A stretch of 64,000 nucleotides of DNA, from assembly GCA_050084515.1 (NCBI GenBank), contig CM114272.1, positions 16,368,001 through 16,432,000 of the forward strand, given 5' to 3'. The stretch comes from Blasia pusilla. Lineage: Eukaryota > Marchantiophyta > Marchantiopsida > Blasiales. Below the pieces are notes generated by a model. That model saw only the letters and a list, made by a program, of their open reading frames with translations, was not told the origin of the DNA and did not search any database. Below, in pieces: positions 10,719-21,343 of this stretch. Positions within the stretch are counted from its first letter, which is position 1, and each line of letters starts with the position of its first letter. The position numbers were made by a program, and so were the translations under genes.

Positions 10719-13700
10719 TCAAAGTGAAGGTTCTGGAAAAATGAAAGTACAGTCTAAAACCTCATTTTGCATCCTCAAAGTGGTTTGTTTAAAATACTTC
10801 GCACTTAGTATTTTAAACAAACCATGGTACATGTGCTTACAAGGGAAATACCTTTTGCCACTTGTCTCTCTTTGGACAAAGTCATCACATGAACATGTGG
10901 GAAAGCAACAGATGTGCACCACATACACCCCTGTGACACTTGAATTTACAATGTTGTTCCTGACCCAATACATCCTTCCTATTCTATTGCCATTGTGGAC
11001 ATCTTTTGTGGCGATGATCTCCATTTTTGCCTCTCGAGCTGATGCAATTCGCTTTGCTCTCTCCACCGTTGGCCTACACATTCTGTTTCTCTTCATCCTC
11101 TTTCTAGACTCAAATAGAAATAGTGGATTGAGATCATCCACCTTCTCCGGGTACATGTTGACGTCAATCTTGGGTTGAATACAAAATGCGAAGGTCTCTG
11201 TAATGTGAACATGCTCTAAACTTCCTCCGTCTACGAGTCTGAAACCGGCACTTGTAAGATTATCCACTTCGTCTTGAGTGCAATTCGTACCTGCGGCGAT
11301 GGGCCAAATCGTGGGGGTATTCCCCGGAGCTCCAATGGCAGCCGGATAAGACTTGCGGAAAGCGCAAGATTCATTTGGGCAGAAGAAGTACTTCAATTGA
11401 TCCCCGGTCCTCGTGAAACGATCGAAGGTTTCGAGTCCCCAAAACCCAGGCAGTGGTCGTCCAGTCCTTGTACAGTTCTTATTTAGGAAAGTGCGGCATG
11501 CTCTCCTAATGCCATCAGATCCTGCCCTGCAAGTGGGTCCATGTCCAGGGTTTCTCCGAGATATATGCCACCGTTTCAGGTTGCAATCCATCTCCATGAC
11601 CGGAATCCCGTATTGTTGAACCACCCCAGCGACCGGATGTTGCGAACTTCCAGCAACGGAGGGCTTTTGAAATTAAACATTCACTACTTTTGGAGAAGTT
11701 ACTCCATCACGGATTTGGGAGCAAATCTGGGGTCCCTGAATACCTAGGGGCGTAATTTCCTCATCCAAATCAATCATCGGATTCGTTCCTCCATGCTCCC
11801 TCTTCACATGCCTAAAGTCAAGATACTTATATGCTCTCCACGAGTCTCGCTCAAATTGCTCTACCACCATCTGTATGGGACGTCTTGAAACGCGCCCACA
11901 AATATCCCCACCAATGTGTACGTCTTGCTCGAGGGGAGTTCCTGCTACGCACCGATTGAAGGCTTCCACATACAGTTTCTCATCATCCGATCTCACAGCC
12001 TCCCTGACATATAGCTCGTAGATCAAAGGCCCCCTTCCTTTTGTTATGCCTTTTGTGAGGAAGATATGGGATGGTGCAGACTGTAGCATTGCTCTTGCCT
12101 GGTCTTGTTGGCATGCCTCCTCAAGTGAAATTCTTTAGGCATGCTTGTGACGACCTCTACGAGGAATGAACACTTTCTGCTCCACTTGTGTTGGGGCAGA
12201 GGGCATTTTCATGAATGTTCAATCCCTGCAACAACGGCAGTGTGAGAAGGGAACCAAAATAGCTCTATGAGAAAAGAAAAAAAAAGCTACCCGTTGAAAC
12301 GCGACGGGTTGCAAGTCGGAGGCATCCTATGAATGACTGTGTAATCTGTTGGTTTCCCATGTGTTGCAACACCCATGAACCACCTAGTGCAACCCGTCGG
12401 ATTTCGACGGGTTGCAAGTAAATTTGGCCATGCGACTTGCATCCCGTCCTTTTTCAACTGTTTGCACTCTCAAGCAACCCGTCAACCCGTCAGATTCCGA
12501 CGGGTTGCAAGTAAATTTGGCCGTGCGACTTGCAGCCCATCAGGTTCCGACAGGTTGCACACTCAGGCAACCCGTCGGTAAGCGACGGGTTGAACACTCA
12601 GGGAGACAACTTTTCGCATCCGAAAAATTGTTTGGTTTCTTCGGTTTGAAATCCCTATAGTGCCCACACTTCTCACCTTTACCTACAACTCTTCAAACAA
12701 TTTTCAGCGAGACAAGTTAGTGAACTCACCTCCCGCATGAAGTTTCCCCATTGTCTCATTCGTACAGTCCACCAACTCAACCAAGAGCATAACTCTTTGT
12801 ACTTCCCCTCAATCGCATGTTTCCTCCATCACCCATAAATTTCTTCTTGGCATTCCATGGCCTGTTTCAAGGTTTTGCTGTCCTTGCAGCGTTGGAGTAG
12901 AGTGACATGCTCCGTCCTCTTATTCTCCTTGATGCAAGATTTGGTGCAGTAGGTCACAGACTGTTGCTAATGGAAAGCATCCGACCTTTCTCTCTCCGGT
13001 TGAACCTCCCCACCCCAAAACACTTCCCTGATAGCAATCCACCCAGGTTGTGCATTGTCCGCCATGAACCCATAAATTTTCGGAGGTGGCCTTTTGTTTT
13101 CCTTCACCACCTCCAATAAGAGTAACCAACACTTCTTCAAACTGCCAACGTCTTCTACTTTTACTTCACAGAAAAATATAGTTTTGAGTCCCTTCTCCAC
13201 ATGGTCATAAACATGAGCATCCATTTTCAACCATCCGTTCAGCACTCTGTAGCAAATATCAAAGCTTACCCAACTATCGTAAAGATCTTCCCCTTCCCTC
13301 ATTCGATCTATAAGATCGAGGCCACTTGACGGACTTGTCGTTGACATTTTGAAGACATAGGCTATGGATCCTTCCCCTCCCTGGCCCATGAACTGCCATC
13401 TCAGAATGAATGGAAATATGGAGTTGGCCTTGATTCTCGCAATGGCATCCATTTTGGCGGTCTTTCCATCCAGTACATGTATTTGACGCAGCAAATTCCG
13501 GAAGCATTCAGGATCAGCGAGAAATGCGAGATTTTCCCAGAGTTATTTCTCCTCAGCAGCCGTGATCTCGTCCTATCCAGGGATTCCAAGAAATTGTTCA
13601 CAAATTTGTGATGCTGTTGTTAGCTTGATCATTCCGAGCTTTGAACCCGGAGAGCTTTTGAAGACCTCGGCCACTTTCTTCGCCATATCCTCCTTGATGT

Positions 13701-14742
13701 GTCTCTGAATTGCATCGGTCAGAGGATGAGTGTGGGAGCCAACATGAACTGCCAGCCTTGTGTACTCTGACGTGGAGCCCAAATCGTGGACAATGAAAAA
13801 TATGTATGCAGGACACGCTCCAACGCAGAAAGGGGATGCTTGACAATGAGGACATCGATGGCCTCCCGGCGGTATAGTGGCACCAATCTCATATGGAGTT
13901 TCTGCATTCTTGGGGGGGAATTGCGACGTATTGACCCGCCCGTTGCGCTCTTGGTACGGGCATGCTGGACTTCTACACTCCAAGGCTCCAACGCATTGGC
14001 GGCGTGAGACAATCCAAGGACCATATGGAATTGAAGCACTAGTCCGTTGAAGCTTGCACCATTGATGACTATCAGACTTTCTGTCCATACCCTTCAAGCG
14101 TCCTCCATCTTTCTTTTGAGCAGGAGCAGCAAGTGGAGGCAACTCAAAAATACAATTACCATCGTACGTGGGCGGCAGCTCATTGACAAGAATGTGCTTG
14201 AACATTTTCAAGGCCAGAGACGATAGCAAACTATTTCCTGATATTCGCAAGAGGAACGAGTAGGCGGACAGAGGGCCCGGTTGGTGTCCGACCGATCCAC
14301 TGAGGTTGACAACATCAGGAATTTCTTCAGGAAGTACAACATTGTAACGAACGTGTGAAGTTGGAGTCGATGCCGGATCTACTGAGCTAGGAGTTGCAAA
14401 CGTAGAGCTTGGTGCACTAGGAAATTCTCGACCGTCTACTTGGGAAACAGAGGAATTCAGAGGCAAGCCGTAAACTCTGTATTGACCATTTGCTAGAGGT
14501 AGGAGATTCCATACTTTACGGTTTGCAATCACTGGCTGGATTGTCTCACCTGTTATGTCCTCCGTACCGTCCACCCTAACATCCTTGGACACAAAGATGG
14601 TTCCAATTTGGAGAAGAAATCAAACTGAGAGAAAAATTTCATCCACTGGTATGAAAGACTCACGAGCTTGCGGTTGAAGGATTTCTGATTGAGGAAGGGC
14701 CGCTAGATGACTGCCACAAGTGAGCTTCACATAATTATCCAT
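10719..14742 (-). pseudogene. Mutator-like transposase gene with SWIM zinc finger, broken
   Basis: Would encode a roughly 1,120-residue DNA transposase. First large block: one frame from 14,592 to 12,730 (an upstream ATG at 14,742 is in the same frame but a TGA and a possible small intron intervene). It holds a Cys/His-rich segment (CRSPACPYQ, HRCPHCQASPFC, about 13,830-13,990), the HVGSHTHPL motif, and a DDE-type core with YDSWVSFDICYRV and FMADNAQPGW (about 13,030-13,260). An intron follows (donor GTGAGT at 12,729, acceptor at 12,226; phases differ by one base). The second block 12,225-10,719 ends with a SWIM finger, CSCDDF...PCKHMYHGL, near 10,790-10,880. In-frame stops: TAG 13,573, TAA about 13,546, TAG 12,967, a TGA, and TAA near 12,150 and at 11,673; nearly all fit C-to-T change of CAG, CAA or CGA. 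Family assignment from motif order; the third catalytic acid not pinned down. Confidence 0.75.
12288..12595. repeat. Palindrome cluster in the transposase intron
   Basis: At least five copies of the palindrome lie entirely within the predicted intron: about 12,288-12,311 (partial), 12,389-12,415 (near perfect, centre GGATTTCG), 12,475-12,509 (with a duplicated arm), about 12,530-12,557 and about 12,568-12,592. Between copies the phrase AAGTAAATTTGGCC and GCGACTTGCA repeat, so part of the cluster is a tandem duplication of about 95 bp. Confidence 0.85.
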
Positions 14743-14767
14743 TCCCAAAATTTTCCACCGGGAGGAG

Positions 14768-14819
14768 ACAGAGAATAAGAATGAGGATAAGAATGGGTAT
14801 GGGAATGAGAATGAGAATG
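14768..14819 (-). repeat. GAATGA microsatellite in transposase 5' leader
   Basis: Imperfect GAATGA/GAATGG/GGATAA units on the plus strand, just downstream of the minus-strand TATA box, so within the predicted 5' untranslated region of the transposase gene. Confidence 0.7.
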
Positions 14820-14822
14820 TTC

Positions 14823-14830
14823 AATTTATA
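14823..14830 (-). promoter_or_regulatory. TATA box of the transposase gene
   Basis: Minus-strand TATAAATT about 80 bases upstream of the ATG at 14,742. It faces away from the palindrome array at 14,925-15,610 and mirrors the plus-strand TATA box at 15,685. Confidence 0.5.
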
Positions 14831-14924
14831 GTGAATAGGGACTCAGATTCTCCTGATTGAATTTGACTGACAAGATGTAGTTTGGTAGGTGAGATTGTGT
14901 GACATGATGGATTCAATTTTGTTG

Positions 14925-15615
14925 CAACCTGTTGGAGTCCAATGGGTTGCAGAATTTGGGAATCAGAGACGTGGGTTGCAAAGCACCCAGTTCCGTTTTC
15001 TGTTTCCTTGTCCCAATGCAAATTGGAAGCCGTCGGAGTCCGTTGGGTTGGTACCCCCTTCATGCCGACCAATGGTCTTTTGAGACAATTTTGCTAGCAT
15101 CAAACACGAGAAATTTCTTGCATTTGCTAAGGTAACTAATCGATGGGGACTGTTACGGGATTGTCCAACTCAAGGTAGACCTTGTGACCCGTCGGATTGC
15201 AAGAGGTTGCCTCAGAACTATCCGTTGTCGAATTGTTACCCAAGGGATAGAAAAGAGTGCAACCTGTCTGTAATCGACGAGTTGCCCAGGTACCTTGCCT
15301 ATTACCCCAAGACGAGGGAAGTGTGCAACCCGTCGGCCTCCGACGGGTTGCGCAAGTGCCTCGCCTTGTAACGCTTACATGAAGGAAGCGTGCAACCCGT
15401 CGGCCTCCGACGAGTTGCGCAGGTACCTCGCCTTGTTATCCCAAGACGAGGGAAGGGTGCAACCCGTCGAAGACCGACGGGTTGCCCGGGTACCTCGCGT
15501 TCTTCCCCCAAGACGGCGGAGGCGCGCAACCTGTCGGACTCCGACGGGTTGCCAAGATAGCTCGGCTAGGACAGATGCCTCCAACCCGTCGAAGACCGTT
15601 GGGTTGGTGGTTTTC
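14925..15615. promoter_or_regulatory. Divergent promoter region with palindrome array
   Basis: Between two outward-facing TATA boxes. Copies: 14,925-14,951, a half at 15,183, about 15,262-15,288, 15,325-15,351 (perfect arms apart from the CC centre), 15,391-15,417, 15,459-15,485, 15,525-15,551 and about 15,582-15,607. From 15,262 on, the copies recur every 63 to 67 bp with related spacers (GTACCTCGCCTTG, CCCAAGACGAGG). A perfect dyad in a promoter is the usual form of a site for a dimeric protein; binding of the transposase or of the unknown partner protein is a guess. Confidence 0.6.
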
Positions 15616-15684
15616 ACGTCCAGACCTCCATAACGGCCGACACGTCGTCATCAGAATGACGGTGCGACCCAACGGCTTGAAAAG

Positions 15685-15692
15685 TATAAATA
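15685..15692 (+). promoter_or_regulatory. TATA box of the plus-strand unknown gene
   Basis: TATAAATA in the context AAAAGTATAAATAGGC, about 240 bases before the ATG at 15,928 and directly after the last palindrome copy. The 5' leader that follows contains repeated GACTCATC words (15,798-15,880). Confidence 0.65.
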
Positions 15693-15797
15693 GGCTAGGG
15701 TTTGCGCATTTTTGGTTTCTCGTTTCTCGTTTGGCGATCTCGATTGCTCTTCAGCGTAGCAGCGGACCAGATACCAAGGGGCGCTTTAGAAGGTGAC

Positions 15798-15882
15798 TCA
15801 TCACGAGACGATTCGAGCGACTCATCAAGGTGACTTATTGAGGCGACTCATCAACGTGACTCATCAAGGCGACTCATCGTGC
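15798..15882 (+). repeat. Short GACTCATC direct repeats in 5' leader
   Basis: GACTCATCA or GACTCATCG recurs at 15,795, 15,830, 15,846, 15,857 and 15,871, with AAGGCGACTCATC or AACGTGACTCATC spacers of 12 to 15 bases. They lie between the TATA box and the first ATG. They could be a small minisatellite or act on translation or transcription; nothing more can be said. Confidence 0.6.
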
Positions 15883-17157
15883 ACAGAAAGTAATTTCGTT
15901 GTCGAGGAGGTAGCATTTTCGGGAATAATGGCGAGGAAAAAACCTCAAGCAAGCAAGGCTTCACTCCCAAGTCCAGGACTCCTGCGTCACCATCTCCAGG
16001 GCCTCGTTCGGCCAATGAGATAAGGCAGCAAGAGATCGAGGAGCGAAAAAGGGGAAGCAGAGATGCACAGGCATGAGCTTCTTGCAGAACGTATTAAGGA
16101 GGCGCTCGAAAAATAGAATGCAAAGGCAGAGGCGTCGGAGGCCCTGAAGAAAAGGATCGCCGAGGAGAAGCATGAAAAGAAGCGTCTGGACGCGTCGGTG
16201 AGGAGAGCAGAATTGGCAAAAGCTCGAAGGGAAAAAGCGATTTCCATTGAAGAAAGCCCGGCCCGTCCAACCAAAAGTGTTGAGATGCAGGGAATGTCTC
16301 CGATGAAGTCCGGGGACACAATCAATATAAAATCGGCTGAGGAAATGGGCGAAGTTCAAGTGATGGACGATGAGGTCATGAGGACCGCTAGCGTGGAGAT
16401 GGTGTACATCTCTGAAGAAGTAGGAGAGCGGTCTTCCTTATCTCTTAGCCCGGCGGAAGAGATCGACCTCTATCGGATCGACGAGTTTCCATTGGACTTG
16501 CCAACTGCTATCCCAGAGCAGTTGGCGGGCCAAGACACCGACCCAATCTTCCAGCGGGTAAGATACGATCTTTGTTCTTTGAGTTATGTGAAGGCCCATA
16601 TTGCAATTCATTGGAAATTCAGTGTAGTTTATTGACCTTGTCCCGGTTATGACAGGTGGTAAAGCAGATGGCACTAATGGAGGGCCAGAATGCCCCAAGA
16701 ATTCCACTTTGCCGATTGCGGACAATGGAGTACGTCCGCAAAATTCAGTCTCACGAGGACATTGCAAAGCTGAAACAATCGGCAGCGACAACATCCTATG
16801 TCGACAACTTCCCTCCATTCTATGTTCAGCCTTACGATGAACATGGAACCCAAGCGGTGGTGACAGAGGAGGACTAGGAGGCGCTCGACACATTCTGGAG
16901 CATGAGAGATCAGGAACTCAGAAGGGCGATTGAGGGGATGGAATTCAGCTAGATGCGGAACTTGTATTTCTTCATTTGGGATGGAAACCACAAGTTCATG
17001 GCGTGGACCTAGTTTGCAGAGGAGCGCCAAAACTCATTAGAGGCACATTTTTGCGTGAAGGCAGTCGTACTACATCCATACCCTCATCATATGGCGACGA
17101 TGGAGATGGCCATGCATGCCATGAACACGTAAGTTTCCTCTTCCTTTATTTTGATTG

Positions 17158-17850
17158 CTGCAAACCGTCAGATTGCGACGAGTTGTTTAACTAGTGGTAA
17201 CAAAACTCGTCGAAGTCCGACGAGTTGCTTGATTGTCTGGTATTTTTTGGATGTTTTTGGCTGAAAGCAACTCGTCGGAGTCCGATGAGTTGCTTGACTG
17301 GCCGTTGTTTTTAGGATGTTTTTGGCCGAACACAACTCGTCGGAGTCCGACGAGTTGCTGGACTAGCCGTTGTTTTTAGGATGTTTTTGGCCAAAAGCAA
17401 CTCGTCGAAGTTCGACGAGTTGCTCCATTGGCCGTTGTTTTAGGATATTTTTGGCCGAAAGCAACTCGTCGGACTCCGACGAGTTGCTCGATTGGCCACT
17501 ATTTTTAGGATGTTTTTGGCCGAAAGCAACTCGTCGAACTCCGACGGGTTGTATTCGCCGGCACGGTAAGGTGATCGGAGTAGGGGAGCTTGATTTTTGG
17601 CGTCAAATTGCAGCTTTACTTGAAATTGCGCAACATGTCGAACTCTGACGGGTTGATATGTTCACTTTTCTCGCGGAGACCACTCTCTGAATACAAATTA
17701 TCTAACAACCCGTCAGAGTCCGACGGGTTGAAACCAAGCAATCACAAATCTGAATGCAATCCGTCGGACTCCGATGGGTTGCAAAATTTAGCTCTTAGCT
17801 ACCATTTCGACCATGAGGTGTGACGACCTGTCGGAGTCCGACTGGTTGCA
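17158..17850. repeat. Palindrome minisatellite in intron 2
   Basis: Six tandem units of 64 to 65 bp (palindromes starting at 17,202, 17,267, 17,332, 17,397, 17,461 and 17,526) whose arms read CAACTCGTCGGA and TCCGACGAGTTG, a CTCG variant of the CCCG consensus. The spacer GGCCGTTGTTTTTAGGATG is common to all six. More dispersed CCCG-type copies follow near 17,636, 17,705-17,731, 17,757-17,782 and 17,825-17,850, and one weak copy precedes at 17,158. The array is wholly inside the intron 17,129-17,899. Confidence 0.9.
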
Positions 17851-19969
17851 GGAACCCATGTAGCTTGCAAAATTTCTTATATTGAGTTTGGATGTGCAGG
17901 ATTGTATCCGAGGGGAATGTCACCCACCACTGGATCCAGGATTGCGATCGGGTGAAGAAAGTGCTGACGACGCACCCGGCAGAGTACAAGGGGTTCTTGG
18001 GCGACGCCCTTGTAAATGAGATGCTGGTGAAGGGGGCTCAAATAAAAAAAAAAACCTTGGGCAAATACATTTATTTCCCAAGATGCAGCCGTGACAATCC
18101 TTTGCTGGTCGAAGATACAGGCCACCAAGAAGAGCGCTTCATTGGAGCTGGAGCGGAGGGAGAAAGTGTCGTAAACGGCGTGTTAAGTTCATCAAGCCGA
18201 GATCTGTGACTACAAAATACACTGCAAGCAAGATGTAGCGCTACATTGCCATTATCAACCCCGAACTTGGCCCTGATTTCTACAAGGAGCTGAAGGCGAT
18301 AATCAAGCGCCAGCGGAAGAGGGATGAAGATCCGCACTTCCTCTGGGGAGAAAGTGTCTCTCGACCGCGTCCATCGATTTGCCTTGTCTGGAATTTCGGA
18401 ATTTAGGAAAATCCGACAGATGAAAATTAGTCTCGAGGGCACAGAGGCCCAAAAGAGGGCGGCACACCATCCTCCGGGTGTCTCTCATCCAGTGATCTCC
18501 CACTGGCTCCGTGAATGGTCATTCTGGGAGGTGTTGTGGCTTCTTGGGAAGTCCATGCTCGTGGATCTCCAAGCGGAGCTGAAAAAAATAGAGCTAGTTT
18601 CGTAGGAAGCAAACCTGGAGTGTGCTGAAGATTTTGAACTTTGGCTGGATGACATGCAGGACAAGCCCATAAAAAACCCAGGCTTCAGGATGATGTTCAA
18701 GGATCACATCCTCCCTCAGGCAGACCTTGATGAAGAAATAGAGGCGAAGAAAAGGGATTTCGCAAAGAAAAAGCGAGATCTTTAGGAGAAGGCGGCCGAT
18801 GCATCTCGACTAAGAGCTGCCCAACGCATGGTATTCTGGTACGTCGTCCATTGTAAGAATGCAGTTACGTGGCGAAAAATACCGTCAGCCTGCAAATCGT
18901 GGGCTTCTCCGCGTGATGGAGAGACATTTTCCATGTACAACATGGAGATGGCTCAAAGCATGTCCGACTAGGAGGTGGAGAATTGCTCGATCTGGCTGGA
19001 CTTCAACGACCCTGAGGACATAACCGAGAAAAATCTACGCCTGCTCTATGATGCAGTGGCCGCAAGTAGCGACGACATCCCCACTTTCGTGCAGCTTGAA
19101 GACTTTTTCGAAGGAGATGCGGAGGAGCAAGCCATCGAGACAGCGGAGTTGGTGTCCAAGGTCGTCACCGCCAAGGACAAATCTACATCGGGTCTCAAAG
19201 CCAAGGCAAGGGGATCGAAGAATTTCGAGGCCGAGTCTTCCCAAAAAGAGGCTGAGAATACAAGGCGAGAGGCGGAATCATCCGGGCGAGCGGGGAGAGA
19301 GGGTCGGACCAGGTCCTCCGTAAAAAAAACTCCACCAGAGTCTGAGGTAATAGAGACCCCAACGACCGCAGTCTCGGGAGAAGCGGAAGCGAGAGGCTTC
19401 AGGTTGTTCCCAGGGAGCAGACCAGGATGTGGAATACACTCCATCATCCTTGGAAAGACATAGAGAAACAACGTCCCAGATAAGCGTCATCACTCACTGC
19501 ATGAATCTTCTGGATGAGCTGAAAAGTTTCAGTTCCCAAGCGTCGACACCCGCTATTGACAAATTGACAACGCTGGGACGGAAGCTTCAACGAAACGGGC
19601 ATGCTCCTTGGACGGTCCATGGGGAGTTCAAGGAGGTGGCGGTGGATCTCCTCGTCGCTGATTTGCCCTCAAGGTTGCGCTTGTGGGACAAGAATCCGTC
19701 CAACGGTATCCCAGAACTGAATGTTCCTCTTTCTTATGACCAGATCGTGCTCCTATTTTCCTTTGCAGACGCTTATCTCAGTGACAAGGGCTGTTTCTTG
19801 GTTTTTACTGGAGGGAGCAAGAACGAGCTCTTCAACTTGCAGTGCGTCAAGAGGTTGTTGAAGTGGAGGACGGCGCAATCGTGGGTCATCAAGAACGAGT
19901 ACTCACTCCGATCCGCGACGAGTCAAATCCGGGTAAGGGCTCTAAATCCATATCCAAATTGTCTTGCTC

Positions 19970-20237
19970 TGACGGGTTGCATCTTTGCATGCAACCCGTC
20001 AGATTGTCTGAGCTGGAGACTTAGGTGGTGCAATCCGTCTGAAAGCGAAGGGGTTCCAAATTTATCGCAAGTCTCCATTGGGTGAATGCAACCCGTCGGA
20101 ACTCGACGGGTTGTAAGTGCTTATGCTTTTCCTTGTGTTTTTGGAATGATGCAACCCGTCTGCTTCCGACGGGTTGCTCATGGCAAAAAAAATCACTAAC
20201 ACTTGTAAAACAACCCGTCGGACTCCGACAGGTTGCT
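19970..20237. repeat. Palindrome cluster in intron 3
   Basis: Copies at about 19,974-20,008 (arms in inverted order around TGCATCTTTGCATGCA), 20,031-20,058 (decayed), 20,088-20,114, 20,151-20,177 and 20,212-20,237, spaced about 57 to 63 bp. The spacers are unrelated to those of the intron 2 array. The cluster lies within the intron 19,933-20,399. Confidence 0.85.
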
Positions 20238-21141
20238 CCAATGTTATGACTATAACTAAGTTCTCTTGGGTTAAGCGAAGTTCTTTGGGAGCGAGTTGCA
20301 CATTGTGTCACCATTCTGATAGTATACCTTTCTTGTTGTTGCATACTGAAATTAGCTCTTTCTTGTTGTTGACATTTTTCCCAACCTGCTTCTTTACAGA
20401 TGGACCACTCCTTTGTCTACTGTTTTGTAAGGCCCGAGCATAACTTCCAAGTGTTTCAGATCCTCCATCCAGTGGATCCATGCTCTGATGGGTACAACTT
20501 AGATAGTTTATACAAGTCCTCCCTGGGAATTTACATGCAAAATGGTACCCCCTTACTTGGAGGAAGGGAAAAGTCACCGGCGTTGATGCAAATGCTCATC
20601 GAGCTCTGCTCAAGGTCGGGTGACTTGGTGTTCGACTTAGTGGGCCTTTCAGGGGCGAGTATCAAAGACGCCTAGCAGAGTGGCAGGAACATTCTTTGCC
20701 TTGAGGGAAGGCAAGAACTGTTTGACCTTTGCAAAGAGGCAAAGGCAGATTACGACAGGCTAGTTGGGGCGTACAACTCTCCTACGAAGCCGACAACTCC
20801 GATTCCAGACCCACCATTGGTAGTGACACCATTGTCACTTCCCACGATTCCAAAAATTGGGAGGGCAAGGTTGACAATAATTCTGGAGGAGCTCTCGAGC
20901 GATGACGAGTGAGTTCAAAGAACTCAAGGACCCAGCTTGACTGCAGCGTTTTGGAGTAGGGATTTATTTGATGACGAGGCAGAAGAATTCATAGAATAGA
21001 TCAAATGTACAGTTCAGAGATTCCTTCGGAAGTAATTAGGACAAGATTTTTTCAAACGATGATGGTGTTTGTAAAATTTTGTTGACTATCTTTTTTGGTC
21101 TTGTCAATTATGATCGTCTATGTACTCCGACACTTCATATT

Positions 21142-21236
21142 GCAACCCGTCGGATTGCCACGGGTTGCAACTTTTCACTTTTTGACCACTGCACCTTTTT
21201 AACCACTTTTTGGCAACCTGTCGGATTCCGACAGAT
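21142..21236. repeat. Palindrome pair in the 3' flank
   Basis: Two copies (21,142-21,168 and about 21,211-21,236) beginning about 110 bases after the TAA of the plus-strand gene. The same pair with the same flanks is at 30,199-30,297, which identifies 29,990-30,400 as a second copy of this 3' region. Confidence 0.9.
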
Positions 21237-21343
21237 TGGCTGCGTGAGTGATCAGACTCTTTCCCTGTTAGTCCAACTTTATAGGCATTATGGCGGGCTT
21301 CTTCACTTTGGCACCTTCCCCCAGTTTCATCAAACAAGTCTTA

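Larger units (their letters stand above)
15928..21035 (+). pseudogene. Unknown multi-exon gene of the two-gene element, with TAG-interrupted frame
   Basis: Four exons fit: 15,928-16,557, 16,656-17,128, 17,900-19,932, 20,400-21,035. All three introns are GT-AG (donors GTAAGA, GTAAGT, GTAAGG; acceptors GACAG, TGCAG, ACAG) and reading phase is preserved across each, strong support for a real gene. Exon 1 is a charged coiled-coil (LAERIKEALEK, EALKKRIAEEKHEKKRLDA). Exon 3 has KKRDFAKKKRDL and an acidic, Ser/Lys-rich tail. Exon 4 ends FDDEAEEFIE. No known domain is recognised. Nine internal in-frame TAGs (16,114; 16,875; 16,950; 17,010; 18,236; 18,603; 18,783; 18,969; 20,673), one TGA (20,910), a possibly terminal TAG (20,997) then TAA (21,033), and about five frameshifts (near 16,050, 18,080, 18,170, 18,340, 19,390) make it inactive unless TAG is bypassed. 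Palindromes occur only in its introns and flanks. Confidence 0.55.
10570..21343. mobile_element. Two-gene element: Mutator-like transposase plus divergent unknown gene
   Basis: Grouped as one element because the same 27-bp palindrome (half-site GCAACCCGTCGGA) occurs at its left side (10,570), inside the transposase intron, throughout the shared promoter region, in two introns of the plus-strand gene and in that gene's 3' flank (21,142-21,236). Both genes start from the middle (TATA boxes at 14,823-14,830 minus and 15,685-15,692 plus). Mutator elements are known to carry two genes, but in maize MuDR these are convergent. I could not find terminal inverted repeats, so the true ends are uncertain. 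The right end is interrupted by Ty3 element A at 21,344 and resumes at 29,717. Element identity is inference. Confidence 0.45.

Noticed and set aside
10642-11178. 178-codon plus-strand ORF with hydrophobic stretches
   Set aside because: Antisense to the SWIM-finger part of the transposase, where the minus-strand frame has clear zinc-binding residues.
15262-15610. CRISPR-like array (27-bp repeats, about 38-bp spacers)
   Set aside because: The repeats are full palindromes and the spacers are related to each other. Similar arrays lie in introns of a eukaryotic gene, and no cas genes exist in this plant DNA.
15961-16359. Minus-strand ORFs opposite the coiled-coil exon
   Set aside because: Shadows caused by the Lys/Glu-rich codons on the plus strand; the plus strand has splice sites and phase-consistent introns.
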